Of a stretch of 64,000 nt of DNA, positions 11,147 to 19,555 are shown in pieces. Source of the stretch: Burkholderiales bacterium (GTDB taxonomy: Bacteria; Pseudomonadota; Gammaproteobacteria; Burkholderiales; Burkholderiaceae_F). The notes beneath the pieces are model-generated. The model worked only from the letters and a program-made list of their open reading frames with translations. It made no database searches and was not told the DNA's origin. Both the position numbers and the translations under genes were made by a program. The DNA is taken from positions 1-64,000 of the forward strand of contig JADCGS010000031.1 of NCBI GenBank assembly GCA_020248865.1, written 5' to 3'. How positions within the stretch are numbered: position 1 is the first letter of the stretch; the number at the start of each line of letters is the position of its first letter.

Positions 11147-12562
11147 ATGGCAATTTCGCTTCGACTGAAGGCGATCGCTGCGGCGGCCGGTGTGGCTGCC
11201 GTTGCGACGCTTGGCATGGCGCCCTCTGCGGCGGTCGCCCAGCAAAAGGGTGCGGCCGCGGCGAAAGGGCCGATGGAGCAGTTCGTTCCGGTGCTCGTGT
11301 ACCGCACCGGCCCGTTTTCGCCCAACGGAACCCCGTGGGCCAACGGCTTCGTCGACTATCTGAAGCTCGTCAACGCGCAGGGCGGCATCAACGGCGTCCG
11401 GATTACGTTCGAGGAGTGCGAGACCGGCTACGCCACCGACCGCTCGGTCGAGTGCTACGAGCGCCTGAAGGGCAAGGGTCCGACCGGAGCGGCGGCGTTC
11501 AACCCGCTGTCCACCGGCGCCACGTTCGCGCTGACCGACAAGGCGCCGGTCGACAAGATCCCGGTGGTGACCATGGGTTACGGCCGCAGCGAGTCCGCGG
11601 ACGGCCAGGCCTTCCCCTGGAACTTCCCGCTGCTGGGTAGTTACTGGGTAGCGGCCGACGTGCTGATCCAGCACCTGGGCAAGCTCAACGGCGGCCTCGA
11701 CAAGCTGCGCGGCAAGAAGATCGCCCACGTGTTCCACGATTCGCCGTTCGGCCGCGAGCCGATTCCTCTGCTGCAGGAGCGCGCCCGGATGCACGGCTTC
11801 GAGCTGATCCTGCTGCCGGTGACCTCGCCGGGCGTGGAGCAGCGGGCCACCTGGCTGCAGGTGCGCCAGCAGCGGCCGGACTACGTGCTGCTGTGGGGCT
11901 GGGGCGTCATGAACTCGACCGCGCTGCGCGAGGCGGTGGCCGCCGGCTTCCCGCGCGACCGCATGTACGGCGTGTGGTGGGCCGGCGCCGAGCCGGACGT
12001 GACGCCGGTGGGCGCCGACGCCAAGGGCTACAACGCCCTGTCGCTGCAGCACGGTGCCGGCCAGGCCAAGGTGCACCAGGACATCCTCAACCTGGTGCAT
12101 GCCAAGGGCCAGGGCACCGGCCCGCGCGAAGAAGTCGGACAGGTGCTCTACACGCGCGGCATGGTCAACGCCATGCTGACCGTCGAAGGCATCCGCCGCG
12201 GCATGGTCCGCTACGGCAACCGCCCGCTGACCGGCGAGCAGGTGCGCTGGGGTCTGGAGAACCTGGCGCTGGACCAGAAGCGGCTCGACGCGCTGGGCTT
12301 TGCCGGCGTGATGCGGCCGGTATCGACCAGCTGCCGCGACCACCAGGGCTCGCAGTGGGCGCGGATCCAGCAGTGGGATGGCAGCAAGTGGAGCTTCACC
12401 TCCGACTGGTACGAGGCCGACATGTCGATCCTCACGCCGATGATCCGGCGCGTGGGCGCGGCCTACGTGCAGGAGCGCAAGCTCACCATGCGCGACTGCG
12501 CGGCCGAGCTGCGCGCGCAGGAAGCCGCAGAGTCGAAGGCGCCGGCGGCCGCCAAGAAGTGA
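11147..12562 (+). CDS. Periplasmic substrate-binding protein of the Liv-type importer
   Basis: A 471-residue exported protein. A signal peptide (basic start, Ala-rich core, cleavage near 'VAQQKG' at about residue 27) is followed by a periplasmic-binding-protein type I fold of the Leu/Ile/Val class: 'GGINGVRITFEECETGY' early and 'TVEGIRRGMVR' late. The start is the ATG at 11147, eight bases after AAGGAGA. The TTG at 11141 is too close to that site. It supplies ligand to LivHM. Length is longer than typical LIV-binding proteins (about 370), which fits the aromatic or acid-type subfamily found with CoA ligases. Confidence 0.87.
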   Translation: MAISLRLKAIAAAAGVAAVATLGMAPSAAVAQQKGAAAAKGPMEQFVPVLVYRTGPFSPNGTPWANGFVDYLKLVNAQGGINGVRITFEECETGYATDRSVECYERLKGKGPTGAAAFNPLSTGATFALTDKAPVDKIPVVTMGYGRSESADGQAFPWNFPLLGSYWVAADVLIQHLGKLNGGLDKLRGKKIAHVFHDSPFGREPIPLLQERARMHGFELILLPVTSPGVEQRATWLQVRQQRPDYVLLWGWGVMNSTALREAVAAGFPRDRMYGVWWAGAEPDVTPVGADAKGYNALSLQHGAGQAKVHQDILNLVHAKGQGTGPREEVGQVLYTRGMVNAMLTVEGIRRGMVRYGNRPLTGEQVRWGLENLALDQKRLDALGFAGVMRPVSTSCRDHQGSQWARIQQWDGSKWSFTSDWYEADMSILTPMIRRVGAAYVQERKLTMRDCAAELRAQEAAESKAPAAAKK

Positions 12563-12611
12563 CAGCCGCCTGAAGGCAGCCCGAGCGCTGCCGGCCTGCG
12601 GGCCGGCGGCG

Positions 12612-12651
12612 GCTTGGGTCAGCGCGCGGAGCGCCGCGCGCTGACCCAAGC
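12612..12651 (+). promoter_or_regulatory. Perfect 18-bp stem hairpin between binding-protein gene and livF
   Basis: GCTTGGGTCAGCGCGCGG (12612-12629) is perfectly complementary to 12634-12651 around the four-base loop AGCG. No T-run follows, so it is probably not a classical terminator. It more likely stabilises the upstream mRNA 3' end or marks a processing site. Confidence 0.6.
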
Positions 12652-12705
12652 CCGCATCGTGGGCCCGTCGTCCTGTTGAACCGGAACATCGCCGGAGTCG
12701 CAAGC

Positions 12706-13515
12706 GTGAGCGCATCCCCGCTGTTGAACGTCAACGGCATCGAGGTCATCTACAACCACGTGATCCTCGTGCTCAAGGGCGTGTCCCTGTCGGTGCCGCA
12801 AGGCGGCATCGTCGCGCTGCTGGGCGCCAACGGCGCCGGCAAGACGACCACGCTGCGCGCCGTGTCCAACCTGCTGGCCGGCGAGCGCGGCGAGGTCACC
12901 AAGGGTTACATCGAGTACAAGGGCGAGCGGATCCAGGCGCTCACGGCCTACGACCTGGTCAAGCGCGGCGTGGTCCAGGTGATGGAGGGCCGGCGCTGCT
13001 TTGCCCACCTCACCGTCGAGGAGAACCTGCTGACCGGCGCCTACGCGCGCGGCGCCGCCCGCAGCGAGGTGGCGGCCGACCTGGAGAAGGTCTACACGTT
13101 CTTCCCGCGCCTGAAGCAGCGCCGCCAGTCGCAGTCGGGCTACACCTCGGGCGGCGAGCAGCAGATGACCGCCATCGGCCGCGCCCTGATGGCGCGGCCC
13201 GACATGATCCTGCTCGACGAGCCGTCGATGGGCCTGGCGCCGCAGGTGGTCGAGGAGATCTTCGGCATCGTGCAGAGCCTCAACGAGAAGGAGAAGGTGT
13301 CCTTCCTGCTGGCCGAGCAGAACACCAACATCGCGCTGCGCTACGCGCACTACGGCTACATCCTCGAGAGCGGCCGCGTGGTGATGGACGGCGCGGCGCG
13401 GGAGCTGGCCGAGAACGAGGACGTCAAGGAGTTCTATCTCGGCGTCTCCGGCGAGGGGCGCAAGAGCTTCAAGGACTCCAAGTTCTATCGCCGCCGCAAG
13501 CGCTGGCTTGCATGA
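12706..13515 (+). CDS. livF: Branched-chain-type ABC transporter ATP-binding protein (LivF)
   Basis: A 269-residue ABC ATPase of the LivF subfamily: Walker A 'GANGAGKTT', signature 'YTSGGEQQMTAIGRALM', Walker B 'MILLDEPSMGLAP' and switch 'LLAEQNT'. The GTG at 12706 has GGAG eight bases upstream; an in-frame TTG at 12676 lacks a ribosome site. The C-terminus is a basic extension ('KFYRRRKRWLA'), longer than in standard LivF. The stop overlaps the following ATG (ATGA), coupling it to the PaaK-like gene. Confidence 0.9.
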   Translation: MSASPLLNVNGIEVIYNHVILVLKGVSLSVPQGGIVALLGANGAGKTTTLRAVSNLLAGERGEVTKGYIEYKGERIQALTAYDLVKRGVVQVMEGRRCFAHLTVEENLLTGAYARGAARSEVAADLEKVYTFFPRLKQRRQSQSGYTSGGEQQMTAIGRALMARPDMILLDEPSMGLAPQVVEEIFGIVQSLNEKEKVSFLLAEQNTNIALRYAHYGYILESGRVVMDGAARELAENEDVKEFYLGVSGEGRKSFKDSKFYRRRKRWLA

Positions 13516-14741
13516 CCGGTCACCTCGACGCGCGCGAGACGCGCGACCCCGCCGAGCGCGAGCGCGATCTGCTGGCGCGCCTGCCGGCGCTCATCGAGTC
13601 GGCGCTGCGGGCGCCCGGCTGGCGGCAGCACCTGGGCGCCGTCGAGCCGCGCGCCATCGACTCGCGGGCAGCGCTGGCGCAACTGCCGGTGCTGCGCAAG
13701 AGCGAGCTCACGCGGCTGCAGAAGGAGTCGCCGCCGTTCGGCGGTTTCGTGCCCGGGCCGGTGCAGGCCTACGGGCGCCTGTTCTCCTCGCCCGGCCCGA
13801 TCTACGAGCCGGAGGGGCGCCACGACGATCCCTGGCGCGCCGCGCGCGGCCTGTACGCGGCCGGCTTCCGCGCGGGCGACATCGTGCTCAACACGTTCTC
13901 GTATCACCTCGTGCCGGGCGGCTTCATCCTCGACAGCGGCGCCCGCGCGCTCGGCTGTGCGGTGATCCCGGCCGGTCCGGGCAATACCGAGCAGCAGCTC
14001 GATCTCATCGCGCAGCTCAGGCCGACGGCCTACACCGGGACGCCCGACTTCCTCAAGATCCTGCTCGATGCGGCGGCCAGCGCCGGGCGCGACGCGAGTT
14101 CCATCGGCAAGGCAGTGGTCTCGGGCGCAGCCTTTCCGCCGACCCTGCAGGCCGAGATCAAGGCCCGCGGCATCGATGCCTACCAGCTCTATGCGGTGGC
14201 CGATCTCGGCGTGGTCGCCTACGAGACCGCGGCGCGCGCCGGCATGGTGGTCATGGAGGACGTGCTGCTGGAGGTAGTGCGGCCCGGCACCGGCGAGCCG
14301 GTACCCGAGGGGGAAGTCGGCGAGGTGGTGGTCACCTCATTCGATCCGCAACATCCGTGGATTCGGCTGGCGCTGGGCGACCTGACGGCCGTGCTGCCGG
14401 GCGGCTCGCCCTGCGGCCGCACCAACACCCGCATCAAGGGCTGGATGGGCCGTGCCGACCAGACCACCAAGGTCAAGGGCATGTTCGTGCGCCCCGAACA
14501 GGTGGCCGACGTCATCAAGCGCCACCCCGGCGCGCAGCGCGGGCGGCTCGTCGTGGGGCGGCAGGGCGAGACCGATACGATGACGCTCAAGGTGGAGGTC
14601 GCCCATCCGGCTGCCGATCTGCAAGGCGCGCTGGCCGACAGCCTGCGTGCCATCACCAAGCTCGGCGGCGCCGTGGAACTCGTGACGCCGGGTAGCCTGC
14701 CGAACGACGGCAAGGTCATCGAGGACGCGCGTACGTACTAG
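13512..14741 (+). CDS. PaaK-like protein lacking the adenylate-forming P-loop
   Basis: A 409-residue member of the phenylacetate-CoA ligase family by overall layout: 'RKSELTRLQ' near residue 62, 'YQLYAVADLGVVAYE' in the substrate region, 'GEVGEVVVTSF' and 'GRADQTTKVKGMFVRPEQV' in the C-terminal domain. The ATP-binding loop normally reading SSGTTGKP is replaced by 'FSSPGPIYEP' (about residue 91). It may therefore not adenylate a substrate, or may bind ATP differently. It is the last gene of the importer operon, overlapping livF by four bases. It could be a CoA-transfer or regulatory partner of the ligase at 5816. This reading is inference. Confidence 0.75.
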   Translation: MTGHLDARETRDPAERERDLLARLPALIESALRAPGWRQHLGAVEPRAIDSRAALAQLPVLRKSELTRLQKESPPFGGFVPGPVQAYGRLFSSPGPIYEPEGRHDDPWRAARGLYAAGFRAGDIVLNTFSYHLVPGGFILDSGARALGCAVIPAGPGNTEQQLDLIAQLRPTAYTGTPDFLKILLDAAASAGRDASSIGKAVVSGAAFPPTLQAEIKARGIDAYQLYAVADLGVVAYETAARAGMVVMEDVLLEVVRPGTGEPVPEGEVGEVVVTSFDPQHPWIRLALGDLTAVLPGGSPCGRTNTRIKGWMGRADQTTKVKGMFVRPEQVADVIKRHPGAQRGRLVVGRQGETDTMTLKVEVAHPAADLQGALADSLRAITKLGGAVELVTPGSLPNDGKVIEDARTY

Positions 14742-15117
14742 CACGGACGTCTTGTCGCTGTCGTTGACCATTCGATCGACGTCCTCACGCTGAGTAGCGT
14801 GGGAAACGGCGTTTGGCCGAAGCCACGGGGACTGGTCGGCGGATAGGACGCGGGGTGGAGTTGGCGCAGCGCCGAAACGGCCACGGTGCGCTCCGACTGG
14901 CTTCGCGCGGCTTGCCCGCCTGTCGGCTCTGGGGGCGGCCCGGCGGGAGCATGGCATCGCTGCCTGCCAAGATCGGCGGTCCCGGTCCGCGCAACCGTCA
15001 CCTCGCTGGCACCGGCGCATGTCCCGTGTTCGCGACGCCCCCCGGCTGGCGGTTCACGAACAGGAGGTTGAGGGGCCGCGGAAGCGCCCCTAGCCGGTTG
15101 GGCGCGGGGCGCGCCGA
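14742..15117. other. Intergenic between convergent units, no gene supported
   Basis: 376 bases between the end of the importer operon (plus) and a minus-strand gene. Open frames in it are Arg/Pro-rich shadows without motifs. I see no clear terminator hairpin with a T-run. Confidence 0.5.
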
Positions 15118-15765
15118 CTACCGACGCGCCGCCTTGACGGCCGTCTTGGTTGCCGCTTTGGTCGCCGCTTTGGCGGGCGCCTTGACGGCCGGATTCTTGG
15201 CGGCGGGGGCCGAGGTGACCGCCTTGACCACCGACTTCTTGGCCGGTGCAGTCGGGGGCGGTGGTGCGATCGGGGTCTCGGGCAGCGTGGGCTTCAGGCT
15301 GATGGTCTGCCGCGGCGGCGGGGGCGTGGCCGCCTCCTCGCTGATGGACCACAGTTTCAGCAGGTCGGCCTGTGAGAGCACGGTGCCGGCGCTGACGCGC
15401 TGGCGGCGTGCGGCTACCGAGTCGCGCACGATCTTTTCCACAACGTCGAGCGGCAGCCGGTTCAAGTCCGAGAACTTGATGTAGCTGCGCCGGATGTCGA
15501 CGCCCAGAACGGTGTCCTTGTGCTTGATGACGACTTCTTGCTCGGCCACGTACAGCAACATATGGCGGCGGCCAGACTCGAGAGCGAACAGCGGCCCATC
15601 CAGTTCGTAGAACGCCAACCCATAGCGCATGCTCTCGCGCACGCCGCGCGCCGAGCGGCGGATCATGCTGCACACGCGCGCCATGGCGACGCGCCGATCC
15701 GGCGGCAAATCCCGCAGGTAAGCGCCGACCGTCGTGGCAGGCGTGGCGGGGGTGGTGCCCGTCAT
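15118..15765 (-). CDS. DUF1801-like protein with a histone-H1-like basic tail
   Basis: A 215-residue protein. Residues 1-120 resemble the DUF1801/YdhG fold ('SMRYGLAFYELDG', 'HMLLYVAEQEVVIKHKD', 'YIKFSDLNRLPLDVVEKIV'), a small domain of uncertain function. Residues 150-215 are a Lys/Ala/Pro-rich tail ('KAPAKAATKAATKTAVK') like bacterial H1-type DNA-binding tails. The tail suggests nucleic-acid association. It is not in an operon with recognisable partners. Confidence 0.7.
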   Translation of the reverse strand: MTGTTPATPATTVGAYLRDLPPDRRVAMARVCSMIRRSARGVRESMRYGLAFYELDGPLFALESGRRHMLLYVAEQEVVIKHKDTVLGVDIRRSYIKFSDLNRLPLDVVEKIVRDSVAARRQRVSAGTVLSQADLLKLWSISEEAATPPPPRQTISLKPTLPETPIAPPPPTAPAKKSVVKAVTSAPAAKNPAVKAPAKAATKAATKTAVKAARR

Positions 15766-16177
15766 CAGAGTGACCCTCCGGCTGAATCCATTGGATTTTA
15801 CAGGAAAGCGGCCGCTCGCCCTTGCGGCGTGAGCGCCAGCTTTCGTGGCAACCGGGCTGCCGCGTGCGAGACAGACCGCAAGGCCAGCGCCCGCCGGGAC
15901 CCTGCGGCCGACGTCGCCCGCATGTCTCCTCGCGGCAGTGGGATTTGCGCGCAGGCCGGCGGCAGCCCGGTTGTGCGAGAGAGGGCGCAGCCGAGGCCGC
16001 CGACGGCGGCGAAGGCCTGAGCAAGACCGTTGTGCGGAGCCTGCCCCCGACCGGCCGCGCCGCCGCGCAGAACCCGCGTGGCGGCGACCGACCTAACGGG
16101 CTTGAGCCAGAGGCCCGCCCTTGCATCCGCGAGCAGCGCGAGCACGGTGGCTCGAGCCGGCGGCCCACTGATCCCGA
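15766..16177. other. Intergenic, 412 bases, no gene supported
   Basis: This lies between two minus-strand genes. All open frames are Arg/Ala/Gly-rich and lack motifs. No repeat or terminator is obvious. Confidence 0.45.
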
Positions 16178-16732
16178 CTAGCGCGGCCCGGTCTGCAGGC
16201 GGCGCAGCATCGCTTCCCTCTCCGGGAAGCGCAGGCAGTCGACCTGACTGGTGGCCAGTGGCACCAGCCTCAGGGTGGCCGGGTCGGCGCGAACGGCGCC
16301 GCTCGCGCTGGTCAGGCGCAACTCGTTGCCGCTCTGCCGCCACTTGGCGCCGACAATGGCGACGCCGGCCTCGCCACTTGCCCGGCCGACGCACTGCACG
16401 CTGGCCGTGGTACCGGCGACCTCGCCCGGCCATTGCCGCTCGTCGAGCACCTGCAACCGCAGCCGCGATTGATTGCTGTTTACGACCTCGATCACCGTGC
16501 GGCGCAGCAGCCAGGTACGTACCACCGCGTGGCAATCGACGATCCACAGCTCGAGGTCGCTATTGGGCAGGCGCGCGCGCCAGGTCGGGTCCACCGTGCA
16601 TCCGGGCGGCAACTGCAACCCGGCACCCGGCTCCTGGTAGATGGGGCGGCCCACGTAGACGGGCTCGGACTGCGCCGGTGCCAGCGCGGGCAGCACAAGC
16701 GTCAGCAGGAGCAGGACAGATCGGCTGTACAT
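16178..16732 (-). CDS. Hypothetical exported protein
   Basis: A 184-residue protein with a clear signal peptide (hydrophobic residues 5-18, cleavage near 'APAQS'). The mature part has several cysteines that could pair ('GCTVD', 'VDCHA', 'VQCVG', 'VDCLRF') and short beta-strand-like segments, suggesting a small periplasmic domain. It lies nine bases downstream of the DUF3455 lipoprotein gene on the same strand, so they are probably cotranscribed. Family not recognised. Confidence 0.65.
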   Translation of the reverse strand: MYSRSVLLLLTLVLPALAPAQSEPVYVGRPIYQEPGAGLQLPPGCTVDPTWRARLPNSDLELWIVDCHAVVRTWLLRRTVIEVVNSNQSRLRLQVLDERQWPGEVAGTTASVQCVGRASGEAGVAIVGAKWRQSGNELRLTSASGAVRADPATLRLVPLATSQVDCLRFPEREAMLRRLQTGPR

Positions 16733-16741
16733 TGCGTAACG

Positions 16742-17353
16742 TTAGCCCGGCTTGTAGAACATGAACTCGGCGGTGAACGGCACGCGCAGCAGCTGGTTGC
16801 GCTCGCGCGCGGCGCAACTGGCCGGTGGCATGCCGCCCTTGGTGTGGGTGCGTTGCACGAATCGCACGCCGGCAAAGCTGCCTTGTCCGTAGGACGTGGT
16901 GGTCAGCAGCAGCCAGCGCAGATCGTCCCGACTGGGCGCCTCGTCGAATGAGGCGACCTTGCCGATCAGCCGGCTGCCGTCGCTGTGCTCGAAGGAAAAG
17001 TCGGCGCCATGGCGCGCCACCACCTTGCCGCTGTCGTCGGCCAGATCGGCCTCGGGCACGCGGAACACCCACTGCGAATCGTTGCCCCGCGCCTCGCAGC
17101 GGAACACCTGTACGCCGCGCGCCGTGAGCCGAAGGGCTGGGCGATGGCCCGCAGGCACGTTGATGCGGCTGAGGAAGCCCAGCGCGGGCGTGCTGGGCGC
17201 GGCGCCGCCGGGTGTGGGCGGCGCACCCGGCAACGCCGGTCCGGATCTGCCGCCGGGCGGGGGCACGCTGGAGCAAGCGGCCAGCAGGCCCGCAGCCAGT
17301 AGCGCCCCCAGGGCGGCGCGTCGCGGCGCCGTGCGGTCAGTCGCGGTTGTCAA
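16742..17353 (-). CDS. DUF3455-type lipoprotein
   Basis: A 203-residue predicted lipoprotein with lipobox 'LAAC' (Cys at about 27) and a Pro/Gly-rich linker. Residues 65-203 look like the DUF3455 family: 'LRLTARGVQVFRCEA', 'WVFRVPEADL', 'GKVVARHGADFSFEHSDGS', 'LLTTTSYGQG' and 'HTKGGMPPASCAA'. Members are secreted or periplasmic proteins of unknown role. Its first 17 bases overlap the 3' end of the metallo-beta-lactamase gene, indicating translational coupling. Confidence 0.75.
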   Translation of the reverse strand: MTTATDRTAPRRAALGALLAAGLLAACSSVPPPGGRSGPALPGAPPTPGGAAPSTPALGFLSRINVPAGHRPALRLTARGVQVFRCEARGNDSQWVFRVPEADLADDSGKVVARHGADFSFEHSDGSRLIGKVASFDEAPSRDDLRWLLLTTTSYGQGSFAGVRFVQRTHTKGGMPPASCAARERNQLLRVPFTAEFMFYKPG

Positions 17354-18263
17354 CGGTCTCAGCCTCCCTGGTGCGTGTACGAGCTGCCACGCCGGCGCCG
17401 ACCAGCTCGTCGACGGCGCGGTCGATCATGGCGGTAAACGGCTCATGTTCAAAGTAGCGCGAGTGAATGAGCGGGAAGTAGCGCGCGGCCGCGCTCCAGG
17501 CGAGCAGTTCGTCGCGCGTGGCGCTGCGCACCTGCAGCAGCCAGAACTTGATGAGCACCCGGGCCACGTGCCGCGCATTGCGCGCCGGAGAAGCCGACAG
17601 CGCAGCCAGCCGCGCCCGCGCCCGGCCCAGAGCCGCCGCCACGGCGCTGAACGGCGCGCCGTGGCCGGGGATCACCACACGCGGCGCATGGCGCTCGATC
17701 AGGCCTAGCGCGGCGGCCTGCTCGGCGAAGCCCGACTCGCCCTCGATCTCCGGGAAGATCGCGCCAAAGCCGTTCGCCCATAGCGCATCGGCGGAGATCA
17801 GAATGCCCGCGTCGGGCTGCAGCAGCATCACCATGTGTGGGTCGTGGCCCGGCGCAGCCAGCACGCGCCAGGGATGGCCCCCGAGGTCGAGCACGTCGCC
17901 GTCGTGCAGCAGGCCAGCGTAGTCAAAGCGCGGGCAGTGCTGCCCGGTGGGGCCGTAGGTCAGCGCGTCGGTGTCCCACGCGCGCACCGCCTGCGCCAGC
18001 CCCGCCGGCATCAGGATCGGCGCGCCGTGCCGTGCGGCCAGCAGCGCATTGCCGCCGACGTGGTCCGAGTGCAGGTGCGTGTTGACGATGCGTGCCAACG
18101 GCCGTCCGGCGCGCACGCGGTCGAGCAGTTGCGCAGTCTGCTCGGCATGCAGCGCGTAGCCGCTGTCCAGGAGGCTGACCCGATCCCCTTCGTCGAACAC
18201 CACGTTGTTGGACGAAAGCCAGCCGCGCTCCAGCACGGTCAGGTAGGCGGGCAGCGGGCTCAC
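17337..18263 (-). CDS. Metallo-beta-lactamase-fold hydrolase
   Basis: A 308-residue MBL-fold protein with the metal-binding motif 'NTHLHSDHVGG' (about residues 60-70), a further histidine in 'APGHDPHM', the aspartate in 'ISADALW' and 'IPGHGAP'. These would hold two zinc ions in a hydrolase acting on esters, lactones or thioesters; the substrate is not deducible. It starts at a GTG (18263) directly after a copy of the 60-bp dispersed repeat, whose GGGGG run serves as the apparent ribosome site. It is first in a three-gene minus-strand unit with two exported proteins. Confidence 0.85.
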   Translation of the reverse strand: MSPLPAYLTVLERGWLSSNNVVFDEGDRVSLLDSGYALHAEQTAQLLDRVRAGRPLARIVNTHLHSDHVGGNALLAARHGAPILMPAGLAQAVRAWDTDALTYGPTGQHCPRFDYAGLLHDGDVLDLGGHPWRVLAAPGHDPHMVMLLQPDAGILISADALWANGFGAIFPEIEGESGFAEQAAALGLIERHAPRVVIPGHGAPFSAVAAALGRARARLAALSASPARNARHVARVLIKFWLLQVRSATRDELLAWSAAARYFPLIHSRYFEHEPFTAMIDRAVDELVGAGVAARTRTREAETVDNRD

Positions 18264-18376
18264 TGGACCCCCTGCGCGCCCGGGGTCTCGCCCTTGGGGC
18301 CAACCGGCGGGAGTATCGGATCGCCCTCGCGCTGCGCGCTCGGGTCATCGCCCCTGGGGCGGCCCGGCCGGCTCAT
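18257..18376 (-). repeat. 60-bp dispersed repeat, two diverged tandem units
   Basis: Read on the minus strand, two successive 60-base units resemble the repeats inside hypB and hypF. The unit nearer 18376 begins ATGAGC and encodes 'PGRPRGDDPSAQREG'. The second unit is more degenerate ('PVGPKGETPGAQG') and its end meets the GTGAGC start codon of the metallo-beta-lactamase gene. The repeat thus contributes the leader and ribosome site of that gene. Confidence 0.8.
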
Positions 18377-18379
18377 GGC

Positions 18380-18393
18380 TTGATTCGCATCGT
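18380..18393. promoter_or_regulatory. Weak FNR/ANR-like site upstream of frdCAB
   Basis: TTGATTCGCATCGT matches the FNR consensus TTGAT-N4-ATCAA perfectly in the first half and in three of five bases in the second. It is about 305 bases before frdC. Anaerobic control of fumarate reductase by such a factor is usual, but one imperfect match is weak evidence. Confidence 0.3.
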
Positions 18394-18697
18394 TGAAGAA
18401 GGGTCGTGGCCCGGAAGCTGCGCTGGCCGGCTGCGGACCGGCCGAGACGAGTCGAGCCGGCCGCAGTGCGCGCCGCCACGGCAACAGTACACGGGCTGCG
18501 CGCAGGCCCGCGTGACCCTGAAGGGCCAACCTGCCGCCGGCGCACCGGCCGGGGAGGGTGCGCTCGCGCGCGCGCCGCACCGCAGCGTGCGCCTTGATGG
18601 CCGTCAAGCGCGCCAGGGCGGCGCGGCAAACAATGGCGCTCCGGCGTCACCCGCGGTGTCCACCGACCACTCGCGCGCGCCGGCCTCGGGGAGCAGG

Positions 18698-19555
18698 ATG
18701 GAACGGTCGCTGGCGTCCGGCAACGTCGAGCACGGAACGGCGGCACGCGCCCGCGCACCGCGCAAGAGCCGCTGGCCGGCGCGGCTGGACCTCGCGCAGA
18801 GCGCCAGCGGACTGCTGCTGGGCCTGTTCATGTGGGCCCACATGGCCTTCGTCTCGACCATCCTGGTCAGCCCCGAGCTGATGTGGGCCGTGACCAAGAT
18901 GTTCGAGGGCTACTTCATCTTCGGCCGCGCCTATCCGGTGCTGGTGTCGCTGGTCGTGGCGGCGGTCTTCGCGCTGTTCATCGCGCACGCCGGCCTGGCG
19001 CTGCGCAAGTTTCCGGCCAGCTTCGGGCAGTACCGCGCCTTCGGCCAGCAGGCGGCCATGCTCAGGCACCCGGACACCACGCTGTGGCTGTGGCAGGTGG
19101 GCACCGGCTTCCTGCTGTTCTTCCTCGCCTCCGCCCACCTCGTGCAGATGCTGATGCAGCCGGGCCTGATCGGCCCCTACGAGTCGGCCGAGCGCGTGTG
19201 GAACGGGCGCTGGTGGCCGATCTATCTGGTCATGCTGTTCGCGGTGGAGATCCACGGCGGCATCGGCTTGTACCGGCTGGCGGTCAAGTGGGACTTCTTC
19301 GGCGGTGCCGACCCCGCCGACCCGGTAGCCGCCGCCGCCATCGCGGCCCGGACGCGCCGCCGGCTCAAGCGGCTCAAGTGGGGCCTGTCGGTGTTCTTCA
19401 TCGTTCTGGGCCTGGCCACGCTGGCGGCCTACATGAAGCTCGGCTACGAGATCCGCCACGCCGACGGCCCGCGCTACGTGCCGGCCTGGCTGCAGAACCC
19501 GCCGCAGGCCGACCCGCCGCGCTGGTGGCCCTCGTGGATCCAGGAGGCGCCGTGA
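18698..19555 (+). CDS. frdC: Fumarate reductase cytochrome b subunit (FrdC)
   Basis: A 285-residue inner-membrane subunit with five helices, of the large di-haem type (Wolinella FrdC is 256 residues). Histidines suited to haem ligation sit in helices: 'FMWAHMAF', '[21 protein letters not shown]', 'SAHLVQMLM' and '[12 protein letters not shown]'. It anchors the catalytic subunits and exchanges electrons with quinone. The ATG at 18698 is preceded by GGGGAG; the frame is open further upstream but without similarity. The gene order C-A-B and the GTGA overlap with frdA are typical of Wolinella-type enzymes. The same layout exists in some succinate dehydrogenases, so direction of catalysis is not proven. 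Confidence 0.85.
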   Translation: MERSLASGNVEHGTAARARAPRKSRWPARLDLAQSASGLLLGLFMWAHMAFVSTILVSPELMWAVTKMFEGYFIFGRAYPVLVSLVVAAVFALFIAHAGLALRKFPASFGQYRAFGQQAAMLRHPDTTLWLWQVGTGFLLFFLASAHLVQMLMQPGLIGPYESAERVWNGRWWPIYLVMLFAVEIHGGIGLYRLAVKWDFFGGADPADPVAAAAIAARTRRRLKRLKWGLSVFFIVLGLATLAAYMKLGYEIRHADGPRYVPAWLQNPPQADPPRWWPSWIQEAP

